In this document: one piece after another, positions 12,126 to 22,629 of the stretch | How positions within the stretch are numbered: position 1 is the first letter of the stretch | Layout of the letters: the number at the start of each line of letters is the position of its first letter | From: Lentinula raphanica | Taxonomy: Eukaryota > Basidiomycota > Agaricomycetes > Agaricales > Omphalotaceae | Assembly (NCBI GenBank): GCA_027919835.1 | Contig: JANVFP010000006.1 | Location: 496,001 to 560,000, forward strand | Length of the DNA stretch: 64,000 nt | Direction of reading: 5' to 3' | Made by a program: the position numbers and the translations under genes | Notes under the pieces: model-generated | Databases searched by the model: none | Told to the model about the DNA's origin: nothing | What the model saw: the letters and a program-made list of their open reading frames with translations, nothing else

Positions 12126-13437
12126 ATGCTCGGAATCGAAGACTACGGCAGCGGTAGCGACAGCGACGGCGAAGTCATTTCGCAACCTAAGAAGAGCTCG
12201 CTTTCACTTCCCCCTCCTTCAGTAAAAGCTCCAGCCAAGAAAAAGAAGACCATAGCCATCGGCCTACCTGCTCTCAAACCTGCGAAAGAAGACGAAGATG
12301 AGCTGCAGCTCGAGAGGCCACCTGCGAAGAAGCTGAAACTAGGAGCTGGAGCAGGCTCTTCATCTCTGCTGTCGATGCTGCCTGCTCCAAAACAAAAAGC
12401 TGCTGTTGCGCCTCCTCCGCCTGAACGAGTTTTAGGAGGCGGAAAAGGCCCTGGATTGGTGTTCAATACTTCGAGGCCAGCACCGAGTACCTCCGTTCCT
12501 ACACAAGAAAGCGTTGAAGCGATTCCGGAGGAACCTATAGCTTCATCATCATCGTCTACCTTGTTCGCATTTCGTCCACCTTCATTGGTAAAGGGCAAGG
12601 CGAATATCTCTTTAGAAGATGAAAAGCCCATAGTGGCATCCAAAGGCAAAGCTTCATCGTCAGCAGAAGCGCTAGATTTCTTTGGTCTTGGTACGTGCAA
12701 CATACATGGTTAATCACAATACGACATCATTGAATTCCATTCAGGCTCCGTCTCTTCCTCATCCCTCTCAAAATCTCTCGGACCTTCAACTACCCTTCCT
12801 TCATCATCCACTCCTTCTGTATCAACACTATCAGCTTCAATAAGCTCCGCCCCCGACCTGCCGACTTATTCCGTCCCAGAACCCTCGATGAACGATCCCT
12901 ATCCTGGCTACTATCAACTTCCATCCGGAGAATGGCGACAACACGATCCGGAGTACTACGAGAAATTCCGAAAGCAATGGGAGAAAGCGTACAACGATCA
13001 TGTGCGTGCGCTCGAGAAGGGCGCGGTCAAAGGATTTGAGGGTTATGATCGACAAGAGGTGGCGGATGTTGATGCTGCGAAGGAGATGGAGAAGGCTAAG
13101 ATTGAGATTAAGGAAAGAGAGGAGAGGAAGGCTGTTTCGAAGAATATGGACGGAGAACCTGCGAAACCGAAGATGAACATAACGGTCAGTGCGCTGGTGT
13201 ACTTGTTGAACTTGTATTCATTCATCCTGGATCAGGCGGCCAAATTGAGTGGAAGAGCTCGGTCAAGACATCAGTTGGCTACCCTGCTAAACGAAGCCTA
13301 TGAGAATCGGGAGGCTTTGGAAGAAAAAATTGCAGAGGGTCGTCGGAACCGCAAAGAGGCAGGTAACAAATACGGTGCGTACTTTGTAGCTGAGGAGGAA
13401 TATGTTCTCTCATTCAAGACTCATTTCAGGCTTTTAA
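12126..13437 (+). CDS. PRCC-like nuclear protein
   Basis: Homologue of PRCC, a nuclear protein linked in mammals to pre-mRNA splicing and the mitotic checkpoint. The N-terminus (MLGIEDYGSGSDSDGEV) is acidic/serine-rich, followed by a long Pro/Lys-rich disordered stretch. The conserved C-terminal block contains YPGYYQLPSGEW and then SGRARSRHQLATLLNEAYENREALEEKIAEG in successive segments, ending NRKEAGNKYGF. Three GT-AG introns are visible; the last one splits the penultimate Gly codon, so the final exon carries only the end of Gly, Phe and the stop (13435-13437). The start codon lies 72 bases after the right end of the MITE, so much of its promoter may be transposon DNA. It converges with histone H2B with 176 bases between stops. 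Confidence 0.85.
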
Positions 13438-13613
13438 ACACTTGCAGAAAGTTTTCACAAACACTGTTACTTGTTTTCTGCCAAGGATGTATAGATAATT
13501 GCATTGAAGCAGCTGTATGCTTTACAGTACTAATACCGGCTGACATGATACAACGAACGAAATTGTGTTACAGTACAGATAGAGAGATGAGAAATAGGAG
13601 CAATTTCTTGCCA

Positions 13614-14286
13614 TTACTTGGCGCCAGCAGAGAATTCTGAACATAGCATATGAGCCAGACTGTGGCAGGATCAACATTGAACAACATACTGGTAACAGAT
13701 TTGGTGCCTTCCGAGATAGCGTGCTTGGCGAGCTCTCCAGGAAGGATGAGACGAACACTGGTCTGGATCTCACGAGAGGATATGGTAGACTTCTTCGAAT
13801 ACGTGGCGAGTTCTATGCATGTCACAAAACTTAAGCGAGAGATTCCACGAATCGCATGCAAGACACGTACTAGAGGCTTCAGTGGCAATGCGTTCGAAGA
13901 TATCGTTGACGAACGAATTCAGGATAGCCATGGCCTTGTTGGAGATACCAGTGTCGGGGTGTACTTGCCTCAAAACTAATCGAAAAAGGCGTGTCAAACG
14001 CGACTGCGAACGAGAAAAAAACGGAAAATTATTACCTTTGTAAATGTAAGAGCTGTAAGTTTCCTTTCTCGACTTCTTGCGCTTCTTCTTTTCCCCATCG
14101 GCACCGGTTGTGGGCTTGCTCTTACTCGCCGTCTTCTTAGCGGCTTTCGAGGCTTCAGTCTTTGCAGGTGCTTTACCCGCGGTAGAGGCAGGGGCTTTGG
14201 AAGCAGTAGAGGCGGGCTAATCGTTCGCGTGATTAGAAAATTGGTTGAATTTTATTCGAACGAGCGATACGAACTTTTGGGGCCAT
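13614..14286 (-). CDS. HTB1: Histone H2B
   Basis: Core histone. Reading the minus strand, MAPK is followed by an early intron, then a Lys/Ala-rich tail (PASTASKAP..., [18 protein letters not shown]). Next comes the histone fold [19 protein letters not shown] and [16 protein letters not shown], then [19 protein letters not shown] and [19 protein letters not shown]. It ends SVTKFSAGAK. Four introns interrupt it. The last one splits the codon of the Lys in SVTK, which corresponds to the H2B lysine ubiquitinated by Rad6/Bre1 in yeast (known from the family). No H2A gene lies beside it in this window, although H2A-H2B pairs are common in fungi. Confidence 0.96.
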
Positions 14287-14429
14287 TTGGAGGTTAGTTG
14301 AGAGTACTGTGATCTATATGAGCGACGATGTTGATTGTATAAAATGTTGAAGAAGACATACCGAGACGAAGAAGAAGAGTTGGTGGTGGTAAGAGGTCAA
14401 GAGAGGTTGTGGAAATCGAATCAACGGCC

Positions 14430-14470
14430 GGCGCGCTATACATAGTCCGCGTGACTCAGTGTCACGTGAG
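14430..14470 (-). promoter_or_regulatory. Candidate H2B promoter elements
   Basis: Upstream of H2B, within the 358 bases separating it from HTD2. A TATA-like CTATGTATAG (minus strand, complement of about 14436-14445) lies about 150 bases before the ATG. Next to it are a TGACTCA motif (14452-14458, AP-1/Gcn4 type) and an E-box CACGTG (14463-14468). Motifs are read directly; their use is inferred. Confidence 0.35.
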
Positions 14471-14644
14471 TTCAAAATGCGGTCGCGTCGCGTCGCGACT
14501 AAATTGCAAGCATTTATGTTTGGTGCCATATTTTTGGGATCATCGTCCTGGGCGAAGAGCTGTTTTAATGGTGGTTGCATAGTATAGTACATATGTGCAA
14601 TACATGGAGTTTCCAGTGACAAATCATCTCTCTACGAGTCGTCT

Positions 14645-15749
14645 TCATACTTTCAAGAGTTCTACCGAACCCGTCATGCCTACCACCCCATCTTCATCAA
14701 CACACCAAAGTTGGATGGTCTGATCGCCGGTATATTTACCGTGTATCGTATTGGCGCGTCCAACGATCAGCGGGTTTCTTGCCCGATATTCAAAAGTGCG
14801 GATGATAGAAGATGGAGCGTGGTCATTCACGGCTTCGAGCAACATGAGCGAAGTCAAGGGTCCATGAACAAGTCGTTCTGGAGAGTTGTAAGCATACGGA
14901 GTGTCAAGGTAAAGATTTATCCAAGCGCACCAGGATATCCTTCGTGTTTGACGGCGTAATCCTTGTCCAGATGAATATGATGAGCGTTCCACATGATGGC
15001 AGAGAAACGAAATAGAGTTGTGAGAGAAGGGAGATATGTGAAGGAAAAGTCAGAGGTTGTAGGAAGGTTCTTCACTGAAAGGATACTAGTATGAGGATTC
15101 TGCACTTTGTTGGTTGCAAGCGCCTACCTTCTCTCGGAGCACGACTCTCCACTTGAGCGTCAGGTAAGTAGACATGAACTCTTTCCTCTACAAGTGAAGG
15201 TGTGCCTTTCCCAACCATTGTGAAATCGATCCTCTTATTGACGAATAACATTGGCTTCCCAGTGTCTAAGCCTTTCTTCTGAACCGAATCAACCGTCCAT
15301 GTTGCTTTCGCCCGTTCTCCAATCAACAATGGATTATTATTATCCCAAGTCATCTTCCCACTGGCCCACATTCGACGTGAGAATGGATCTGGTGGACAGA
15401 ATTCCCCATCGGTACCATCCGTTCTAAGTTGGGATTCAGGAGTCCTGAAGTGGAAGAAGGCTATCTCGAAGCCAGGAGGTAACTTTTGGCCTGCTCTCGG
15501 CTCACGGTATGGTTTCCTGGTGCCATCCCGGGAAGGAACAGTGATGAAGAGATCTGCGAGACGTTCTGGATGCAAAGCATCCGAAAGATCGAATTGTTTG
15601 GGTTCGGCGATCCATGCATCGAGTTCTTTCTCGTTTATGGTTTGTAGACGAGAATTAGAAGAGATTCGTGAAGAGGCAGAGAAACGACGATAGTTGGGTG
15701 TAGAGAGTGGTCGGATAGCTTGCTTTGGAGACAGACGAAACTTGAACAT
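14645..15749 (-). CDS. HTD2: Mitochondrial 3-hydroxyacyl-thioester dehydratase type 2
   Basis: Dehydrates 3-hydroxyacyl-ACP in mitochondrial type II fatty acid synthesis, the route that supplies lipoic acid. The N-terminus (MFKFRLSPKQAIRPLSTPNY) is basic and Ser/Arg-rich as in a mitochondrial targeting peptide. The body has the MaoC/hot-dog arrangement with FSAIMWNAHHIHLDKDYA (catalytic His region), EGYPG, LVHGPLTSLMLLE and FEYRARNPLIVG. Three exons are visible, with introns near 15105-15130 and 14905-14945. The gene diverges from STE11 across about 357 bases. Family membership is well supported; the physiological substrate is taken from the family. Confidence 0.88.
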
Positions 15750-16106
15750 CGTGGTTGGAGAAAGAGAAGGATCACATGAGATAGAGCAGTCTGTTCAGAG
15801 ATTTTTTGTACATTTTAGGACATAACCCCGTATGTATAATGAAAGAGAGAGGCGCCGTCGTTGCTAGAGTTACAAGTCAAATCTAATCTTACCTAATACT
15901 ACTATCAGTCCCTCCTTCACCCTCTCTTCATTGTTCTCCTCCTCTTCAGTCGTTGCTGAACGCTGAAAGCGTTTCTTTGCTCTTTTTCCCTCTCTTTGCT
16001 TTGCATGGTGTGTCAACCATCTCTTTCTCGTCATCTATCATATTTATGGCACCTTCAGCTTGTTGTCACCCACTAAACTCCCTGTCAATTAACCCTCCAT
16101 TATCAT
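15750..16106. promoter_or_regulatory. Divergent HTD2/STE11 promoter with upstream ORFs
   Basis: This 357-base region must contain both promoters. On the STE11 side there is a long CT-rich leader holding two upstream ATGs. One opens a 23-codon frame (16005-16076) that closes 30 bases before the STE11 ATG. The other (ATG 16046) overlaps the STE11 start in another frame and ends at 16153. Both would matter only if they lie in the mRNA leader and are not spliced out. Confidence 0.4.
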
Positions 16107-19100
16107 ATGGCCGCTGTAGCCGTCAACGGATCGGTTCACAACAATGCAAATGACATCGAGTCCCCACCTGCCTCACCTTCGTTCCAGTTTCAAGCCGGCG
16201 TAGCTCGTTCTTTCGTCCCCAACATTCGCGGCCAAACCTCACCATTTCCTTCTACGCCGACGACAAGTCAGATGCCGAGTCCATTAGACCCTCCACCAGG
16301 AGTCTCTTATGCAGATTTTATTCGAACTTGGACTGATAGTCATGTAGCCCGCTGGCTAAGTGACATAAAATGTGGACATCATGCTGAAACGTTTTCTACT
16401 AACGACATACGAGGAGATATTTTGCTCGAGCTAGACCAAATCACCCTGCAGGAGATGGAGATTACCAGCATAGGTGACAGGCTCCGAATCCTATCTGCGG
16501 TCAAGGCATTGCGACTTCGAACAGCCAAATCAGCATCAGTTGTTATGCCTAGCCGCTTGGATCTATCTACAGATTCTATGAATGCCACCAATGGTGATTC
16601 GACTGAAGTATCTCCAACTACCCGGAAGAGAACAGCCAGGCCGGCGCCTTTACATCTCAATCCTGCCATACAGAATGACCTTCCTCGTATCATTCGTGAA
16701 CAGCCTGATTCTGCTCGCAGTGTGAATGCACCTAGCGTCGTCAATCATCCTGTGCGACCTCTCCCTCATCCTACGACGCACTCTACCACCAACGGTACCC
16801 CGTTATCCACTACCTCCACCGGTTCTTCATCTGGTCCTACTCCCATCAGCAATCATTCAAATCGCACGAATCTTCCCCCGCTGCCTCCTCCGCCACGAGG
16901 CCAACCTCCCCCACCTCCTACGAACCGTTCTACTGCCCGGAATAACATCAATGGCGCAAATGGCAGGCGTACGCCAACTCCAGGCGAAAACACTCCCAAC
17001 CGTGATCTCCTCTCGCCGTCGCCCAGCAATTGGGCTGGCTATCACCTTCCTGCTGACCCTCGACCAGGCAATCCAGGCGGTGGAAAGACGCCTCAATCTT
17101 CACGTTCTACGTCACCTTTACCTGCACGTCCTAACAGCCGTAATGGGAGCACATCTACTGTCACCACCAGTCCAAATAATAAACGTGGTCCATCTGGTGG
17201 TATGAACCATCCGTACTCTTCCGGATTACAGGCACCCAATACCCAGGCTATCATCAATCTATCGCCTATCCAGGAACAGTTCGCCAATCCGAGTGGTATT
17301 TCGCCGCCTAATCAGAACTTTGTTGGTAACAACCGCCCATTTAATCCGACCACGCCGTCACATTCAAATGCTCCTTCATTGGAGGATCTCCGCCGTAAAT
17401 TGGTCAAGTTTTATTTGCCGGCTGAGCAACTCACCTACACCATCGATGTGGAAACCTGTGTCGGAGGCGTTGAAATTCTTGAGCGGGTACTGAAGAAGTT
17501 TGGAAAAGGTGGTGGAAAAGGCAAAGAAACAGATGCAGAAGGAACCTTGGATCATGTTACTACGGAAGACGGTGGGCTCAGTGTCGACGGCTGGGGAGTT
17601 TATCTAGAGAATGGCACCGGAGACTTGCTGAGCGAAGGCGAACTGCTTTCAGTCTGCCATGCCCCATTGGACCATCCCACTCGAGAGAATCCTCTCATCC
17701 TACGCCGCATTGCCCGCGCCAACCAGCCAATGAGTAAAGCCACGAAACGCGCTAGCGCTTATAGCATACTCAACGATCTTGGTGTGCGAGATCCTGAACG
17801 AGCCTTGGTGCCACCCTCACCCACTGCTTCGCTTAGTACCGGTCGTCTTAGTCCAGCATCCGCCACCACCAATCGGCCTTCCAAGCTGCGCAACTTTTTC
17901 GGTCAGCGTCCGCCGAGTGAGCTCATTACGAATCACTTGACTGAATTCTTCCCCAATACCGAGAAGAAGGTTTTGGAGCGTACCAAGAGGCAAAGTATGA
18001 TGTCGCGCTCTAACACGGCCTCGTCGCGGATGTCTCGAATCTCGCGAACTTCGACAACATCCAAGAGAGATAGTGTGGCATCGTGGAATCCACCGTTGCC
18101 TTCTAGGTTTAGCAGCAGTACACAAGGTTCTGCTCATATTAGAAGGGCCTCGTCGCATTATTCACCGAGAGCTTCTCTTTCATCTCTCCCTCCCCCGCTT
18201 CCTGACAAAACAACGAGAGATGACGCGTCGATAATCACTACATCCGAAGAAGTACCACGAATGTCCCTTTCCACAGAAGATGGGCAGTCAGTCGACTTGG
18301 ACCGGGAAATCGATGATGTTTCCAGTCGACCCCCGATTGACAAACCACAGCTCCTTCCGCCCATACCTTTCCCTAGCGAATCATTCTCTGAATCTCTTGA
18401 AAACCTCACCGGTGCCAGACCCGGTACACGCATGTCGCGTACTTCCTCCAACGCATCTCATCGTCTGAGCTTCATGACAGAGCTACGAAGCAAACGCGAT
18501 CGTTCAGACACCGCCAGTCTCATGACTGTCGACGAAATCACGAAGGAGATGGAGAATAGGCGGTTGAGTAAGAGAGAGAGTATGGCGATTCGTCCTCCAT
18601 CTTCGTCTGATACTGATGAGTGGACGGAAATCGAGAATGAGGAAGGAACATCTTCGAAGACGACTTTGCAGGGGAATGGATCAGAGGACGAGGATTATGA
18701 TGATGACGATGATGACACTTATCTAGATGATGAGGGTTCTGCCAGTGAGGAAGCAGACGATGAGGATGAAGATGGCGCGGCTGGTGATGCTGCAAAGTTG
18801 AAGAAGAGTGAGTTCTCTTTATTGGCATTTATTGGACCAATACTCATAGCCATACTTTCCAGTCGCCAACAAGTGGATCAAAGGCGCTCTTATTGGTGCA
18901 GGTTCCTTTGGCAAAGTCTACCTTGGTATGGACGCTTCTACTGGTAGGCTGATGGCTGTCAAACAAGTCGAACTACCTACTGGTTCTGCTCCTAATCTTG
19001 AACGGAAACAAAGCATGTTGACTGCTTTGGAGCACGAGATCGAACTCCTGCAGGACTTACAGCACGACAATATTGTGCAATATCTCTGTCCGTACATTCC

Positions 19101-19862
19101 TTTGTGTTCTTGTTGGTCCCCATCCACTGATCGTGCATGGCATCCTTTCAGATTCAACATTGGAAGATGATTGCCTCAACATTTTCTTGGAGTATGTCCC
19201 AGGTGGTTCCGTCACGGCTTTGTTGCGCAACTATGGCGCATTCGAGGAGACTCTGGTGTCCAATTTCACTCGCCAGATATCGCAAGGGTTGAGTTATCTT
19301 CATGAACGTGGTATCATCCATCGTGATATCAAAGGTGCAAACATCCTCGTCGACAACAAGGGGGGTGTCAAGATTTCAGATTTCGGTATATCCAAGAAAG
19401 TAGACGTCCGTGAGTGATTCGTTCGCTGGGATACTCGAGGAGATGAGCTGATCTGGTGTTGTATGACAGAGGCACTTACCGGTGCACGAGTCCATCGACC
19501 TTCTTTGCAAGGTTCCGTGTTCTGGATGGCGCCTGAAGTCGTAAAGCAAAGTGCCCACACCCAGAAAGCGGACATCTGGAGTGTCGGCTGTTTGGTGGTC
19601 GAAATGCTCACTGGAGAACACCCGTGGGCTCAATTGACACAAATGCAGGCCATATTCCAGGCAAGTCACACTAGTCCCATTGTATGTCGTTTCCACTCAT
19701 CGAATTCCCCGATAGATTGGTTCATCAGCCAAACCTACTATACCTTCTGATATTTCTTCTGAGGCGCGCGATTTCCTTACCCGTACATTCGATGTTGATT
19801 ATGAGGCCAGACCCTCTGCATCCGAATTACTGAAGCATCCCTTCATTACTCAAAAGTCTTGA
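16107..19862 (+). CDS. STE11: MAP kinase kinase kinase, STE11 type
   Basis: Top kinase of the pheromone/filamentation MAPK cascade. One 2.7-kb exon carries an N-terminal SAM domain ([22 protein letters not shown] onward, about residues 72-140), a long Ser/Pro-rich linker with poly-Pro runs, and a Ras-binding-like domain ([19 protein letters not shown], about residue 430). A very acidic tract comes just before the kinase domain. The catalytic domain has [38 protein letters not shown] and WMAPEVVKQ, all key residues present. It ends [12 protein letters not shown] at 19862. Four short introns interrupt the kinase part; one, at 19661-19715, has a GC donor (CAG|GCAAGT). SAM plus Ras-binding domain favours STE11/Byr2 over BCK1. 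Confidence 0.93.
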
Positions 19863-20068
19863 GTGTTCTTTTGGACTATATACTGGTTATCATGTCAATC
19901 CAATCCTTTACCCTTGGCTCTTGCTTGTTTTCCCTCCCACTACTTGCTTATGTTGTTTTGATCCCTCATATATATAACGCTACCTCCCATTTGTTTTTTT
20001 TGTACCTAGTAGACAGTCCTTCCGTGGATTACATGTATGGATACCGACCACTCCTCTATGTACATCAA

Positions 20069-22465
20069 CTAATTGTCGTGTTTTCTTTTCCTCTTGTTAC
20101 CTCCCCCAGTCACAGGTCGACTGCCAGGTCCCCAGTTAGCTGGAGTCTCCGGATATCTCACAATCTTGAATTTGGACGACGACGTGACTGAGTTTGGATG
20201 TTTGGAGAAATTGGCTTCTGCTCTGAACGTAGAGTTCAGTGTTCTGATGCTGTGAAGCAAGAAATAGGCCATGACCAACCTTGGTTCTTTTGCCAAAAGG
20301 CGAAGAGCAGGGGAAGTCTCTGAAACGTTCTTGATAGGGTGCTTCTTCACCCATGAGCGGAAAACGTCCATGAGATCTTCACATGTTCCAGTTGTTTTGA
20401 GGGACCCAGGTGATGCGTGCGAACGAGAAACTTGGTGACCTGCATGAAGAAGTGCAGATCTGGGTATATGACTACATGAGCAGGATTAAACAAGAGGTAA
20501 GCGTAAACCACGTACGTCGTTTCCTCTAGAGATGGCGTCTGACAATGGAAGAAACCTGCAACTTTCGTGGGTGTGAAGTAGAATGGTGTAGGAAGCTCCT
20601 GCAGCGCAAATCAATAGACAGAAAGAGCATACATCTACGAACACACTTCTTTCGCAACGGTGAGCATACCCTGCATACGGGCGCACGTCCCATACGCGTC
20701 TTTGTTTGCTTCGATGTGTTGGAGGACTTTAGAAACAAAATTTGTATCATGGATAGGACCGGACCACATGGGCCCAGCAATCTGTACGAGGAAATTGAGT
20801 CCAAATGTTGCACAGGAAGTCGTCAACAGCTTACATGGAGACTCGAGTCGCATTCAGGACATCTACTTCCTATAGTTGGCCCCGGTTGCGTTTTATAGAT
20901 CGTGTTCACATTGTCCCCTGCTCCTGTCTTTTCTATCACTCGGCCTAGAGGCTGCTCATAGAAACTCTGGCATGAGGTGCAAACGAAATATGTAGATGTT
21001 TTCCTATGGCGCGGAATTAAGGACGGCAGTGGTTCGAGTGATTTAATACACACGTTAGTGCTTTTTTTACTTGTAAGGGAGAGGAATTGACTCGGATGAA
21101 CAGTCGAACGTAGAAGTCTATTGAGAGGGATAGAAGAGGTTCGATATATCGCCCGTATCTTGATGCAGAGGTTGAGGCAGCGTGAAGAACGAGTCTCAGG
21201 GCCTGAAAGAAATGTTGAGCTGGGGGTCAAATCAAAGACACATGAAGACGCACCGCTTCATGACTATATTCTGCCTTCATAGGTAAACCCCCGTAATTAG
21301 AGAAACTGAGCCTGATGAGTGACAGGTCTCGTTATTGTATAATATGATATACCATTTTTCGGGATAGTTGTTTGTAGCCAGTATAGATAAATCGGTACAT
21401 GTTATGCATAGTAGACCTGGAATGGATCAGTTCATTATCCTGAGGTTTTGGAATGTGAACAATACCTTCGTCTTTTACGGCTTGAACAGCAGCATCAATG
21501 AACGGTGCAGCAGTTCCGTACGGGTCAAGATCAACTACATCTACTCGCTCGGTACGGTGTCCATACATGAGTGCACTGTTCATTATAAGGATTGGTATTT
21601 TTTGGGAAAGGAAAAACACTGACCAGGCGTCTCCTTGATTGACTCTGACCTTGCCAAGGTTCGTCTTCCCTTTCCTTGCGGAACCATCCTCTTCAGTCTT
21701 TTCTTCCACACCAAGACCATTCAACTCGACATTTCTTTTCATCGCTGCTACAGCAGTTGGCGAAAGGTCATTTGCCAGAACGTATCTAAAGCAAGAAAGT
21801 ATGTTATTCCGCCATATGGTGTAAGGAGCAGAGGAAAGTGCGAACTTGACCAGAGGTATCTCTTTGGCATAGCGAATTGAACGAAGTCCAGTTGCTGAGA
21901 GAGCCTCGAGTATGGTGAAGTTGTAGTCGAAGGTTTCCTGAGATTCAGAAGTCAGTAATCCAACAAATCTAGAAGATTCAGCACTCGCCTCTGGTCTAGT
22001 GGTAGGCTGCAAATCAGTATCTGTTTTCCCTCCCTGTGATTCCTCTGATTGCAGAGGCTTCTCTTCCACAACAACTGAATCCTGTTCATTCACTTATAAT
22101 TTTAATCAGCACTAACCATGACTTGTGACGAAAACATGATACATACCGCGTTGCCGTTTCTTGGCTGATCCCTCTTTGATCTTCAACGCTCTCTTTTTGC
22201 TAACTTGTGCTCTCCTTTCCTGCTTGAGCTTATTGAGTTCCTCACTCCACGTCCGTATACACGCGACGCTTAGATCTCTGTTGAATTCTTGAACAGGATT
22301 CAAGAAGGCTTCGTTTTCGGACATAAGAATGTGGACATTATTTTCAGTGTGCAACCTGAATCCTTCTGGAACATGGGGAGTGGTAGATGTAGCTGAAGAA
22401 GAAGACATGGATCTGAAGGTTGCTAGGTGGAAGACAGACAACTTCAGCCTTATGGGCCGAATCAA
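20069..22465 (-). CDS. TRM1: tRNA (guanine26-N2)-dimethyltransferase
   Basis: Makes m2,2G at position 26 of tRNAs using S-adenosylmethionine, in nucleus and mitochondria. The minus-strand exons give [19 protein letters not shown], the SAM-binding fold ([37 protein letters not shown]) and the catalytic-type motif [15 protein letters not shown]. Then come [36 protein letters not shown] and two Cys pairs (CTSC and CPEC) typical of the Trm1 zinc site. The C-terminus is basic (KRKRK). About seven short introns join in frame. Two in-frame starts exist: ATG at 22465 adds 19 residues rich in Arg/Lys and hydrophobics ([19 protein letters not shown]), and the second is at 22408. Yeast TRM1 uses such paired starts for dual targeting. 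It converges with STE11 with 206 bases between stops. Confidence 0.93.
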
Positions 22466-22629
22466 CAGATGAAAAGCCAGTGCTTCTTCGGAGTTGACGA
22501 CAAAAAATTCTCGGATCTAGCGGGCCGAAAAGTACCGGGAGCTGAGCCCATATATGGCAGTTTGCTCTCACACTGAACTCACCCGGTCAACCTTGCAATG
22601 CCAGTCCGTCGCGTCTTGGTGTTACTTCC

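Noticed and set aside
12143..12703. 186-residue open frame antisense to the PRCC gene
   Set aside because: Low-complexity mirror of the coding exon on the plus strand; the plus frame continues into conserved PRCC sequence.
20980..21340. Apparent frame changes in the middle of TRM1
   Set aside because: Two short GT-AG introns restore [14 protein letters not shown] and [14 protein letters not shown]; the gene is intact.
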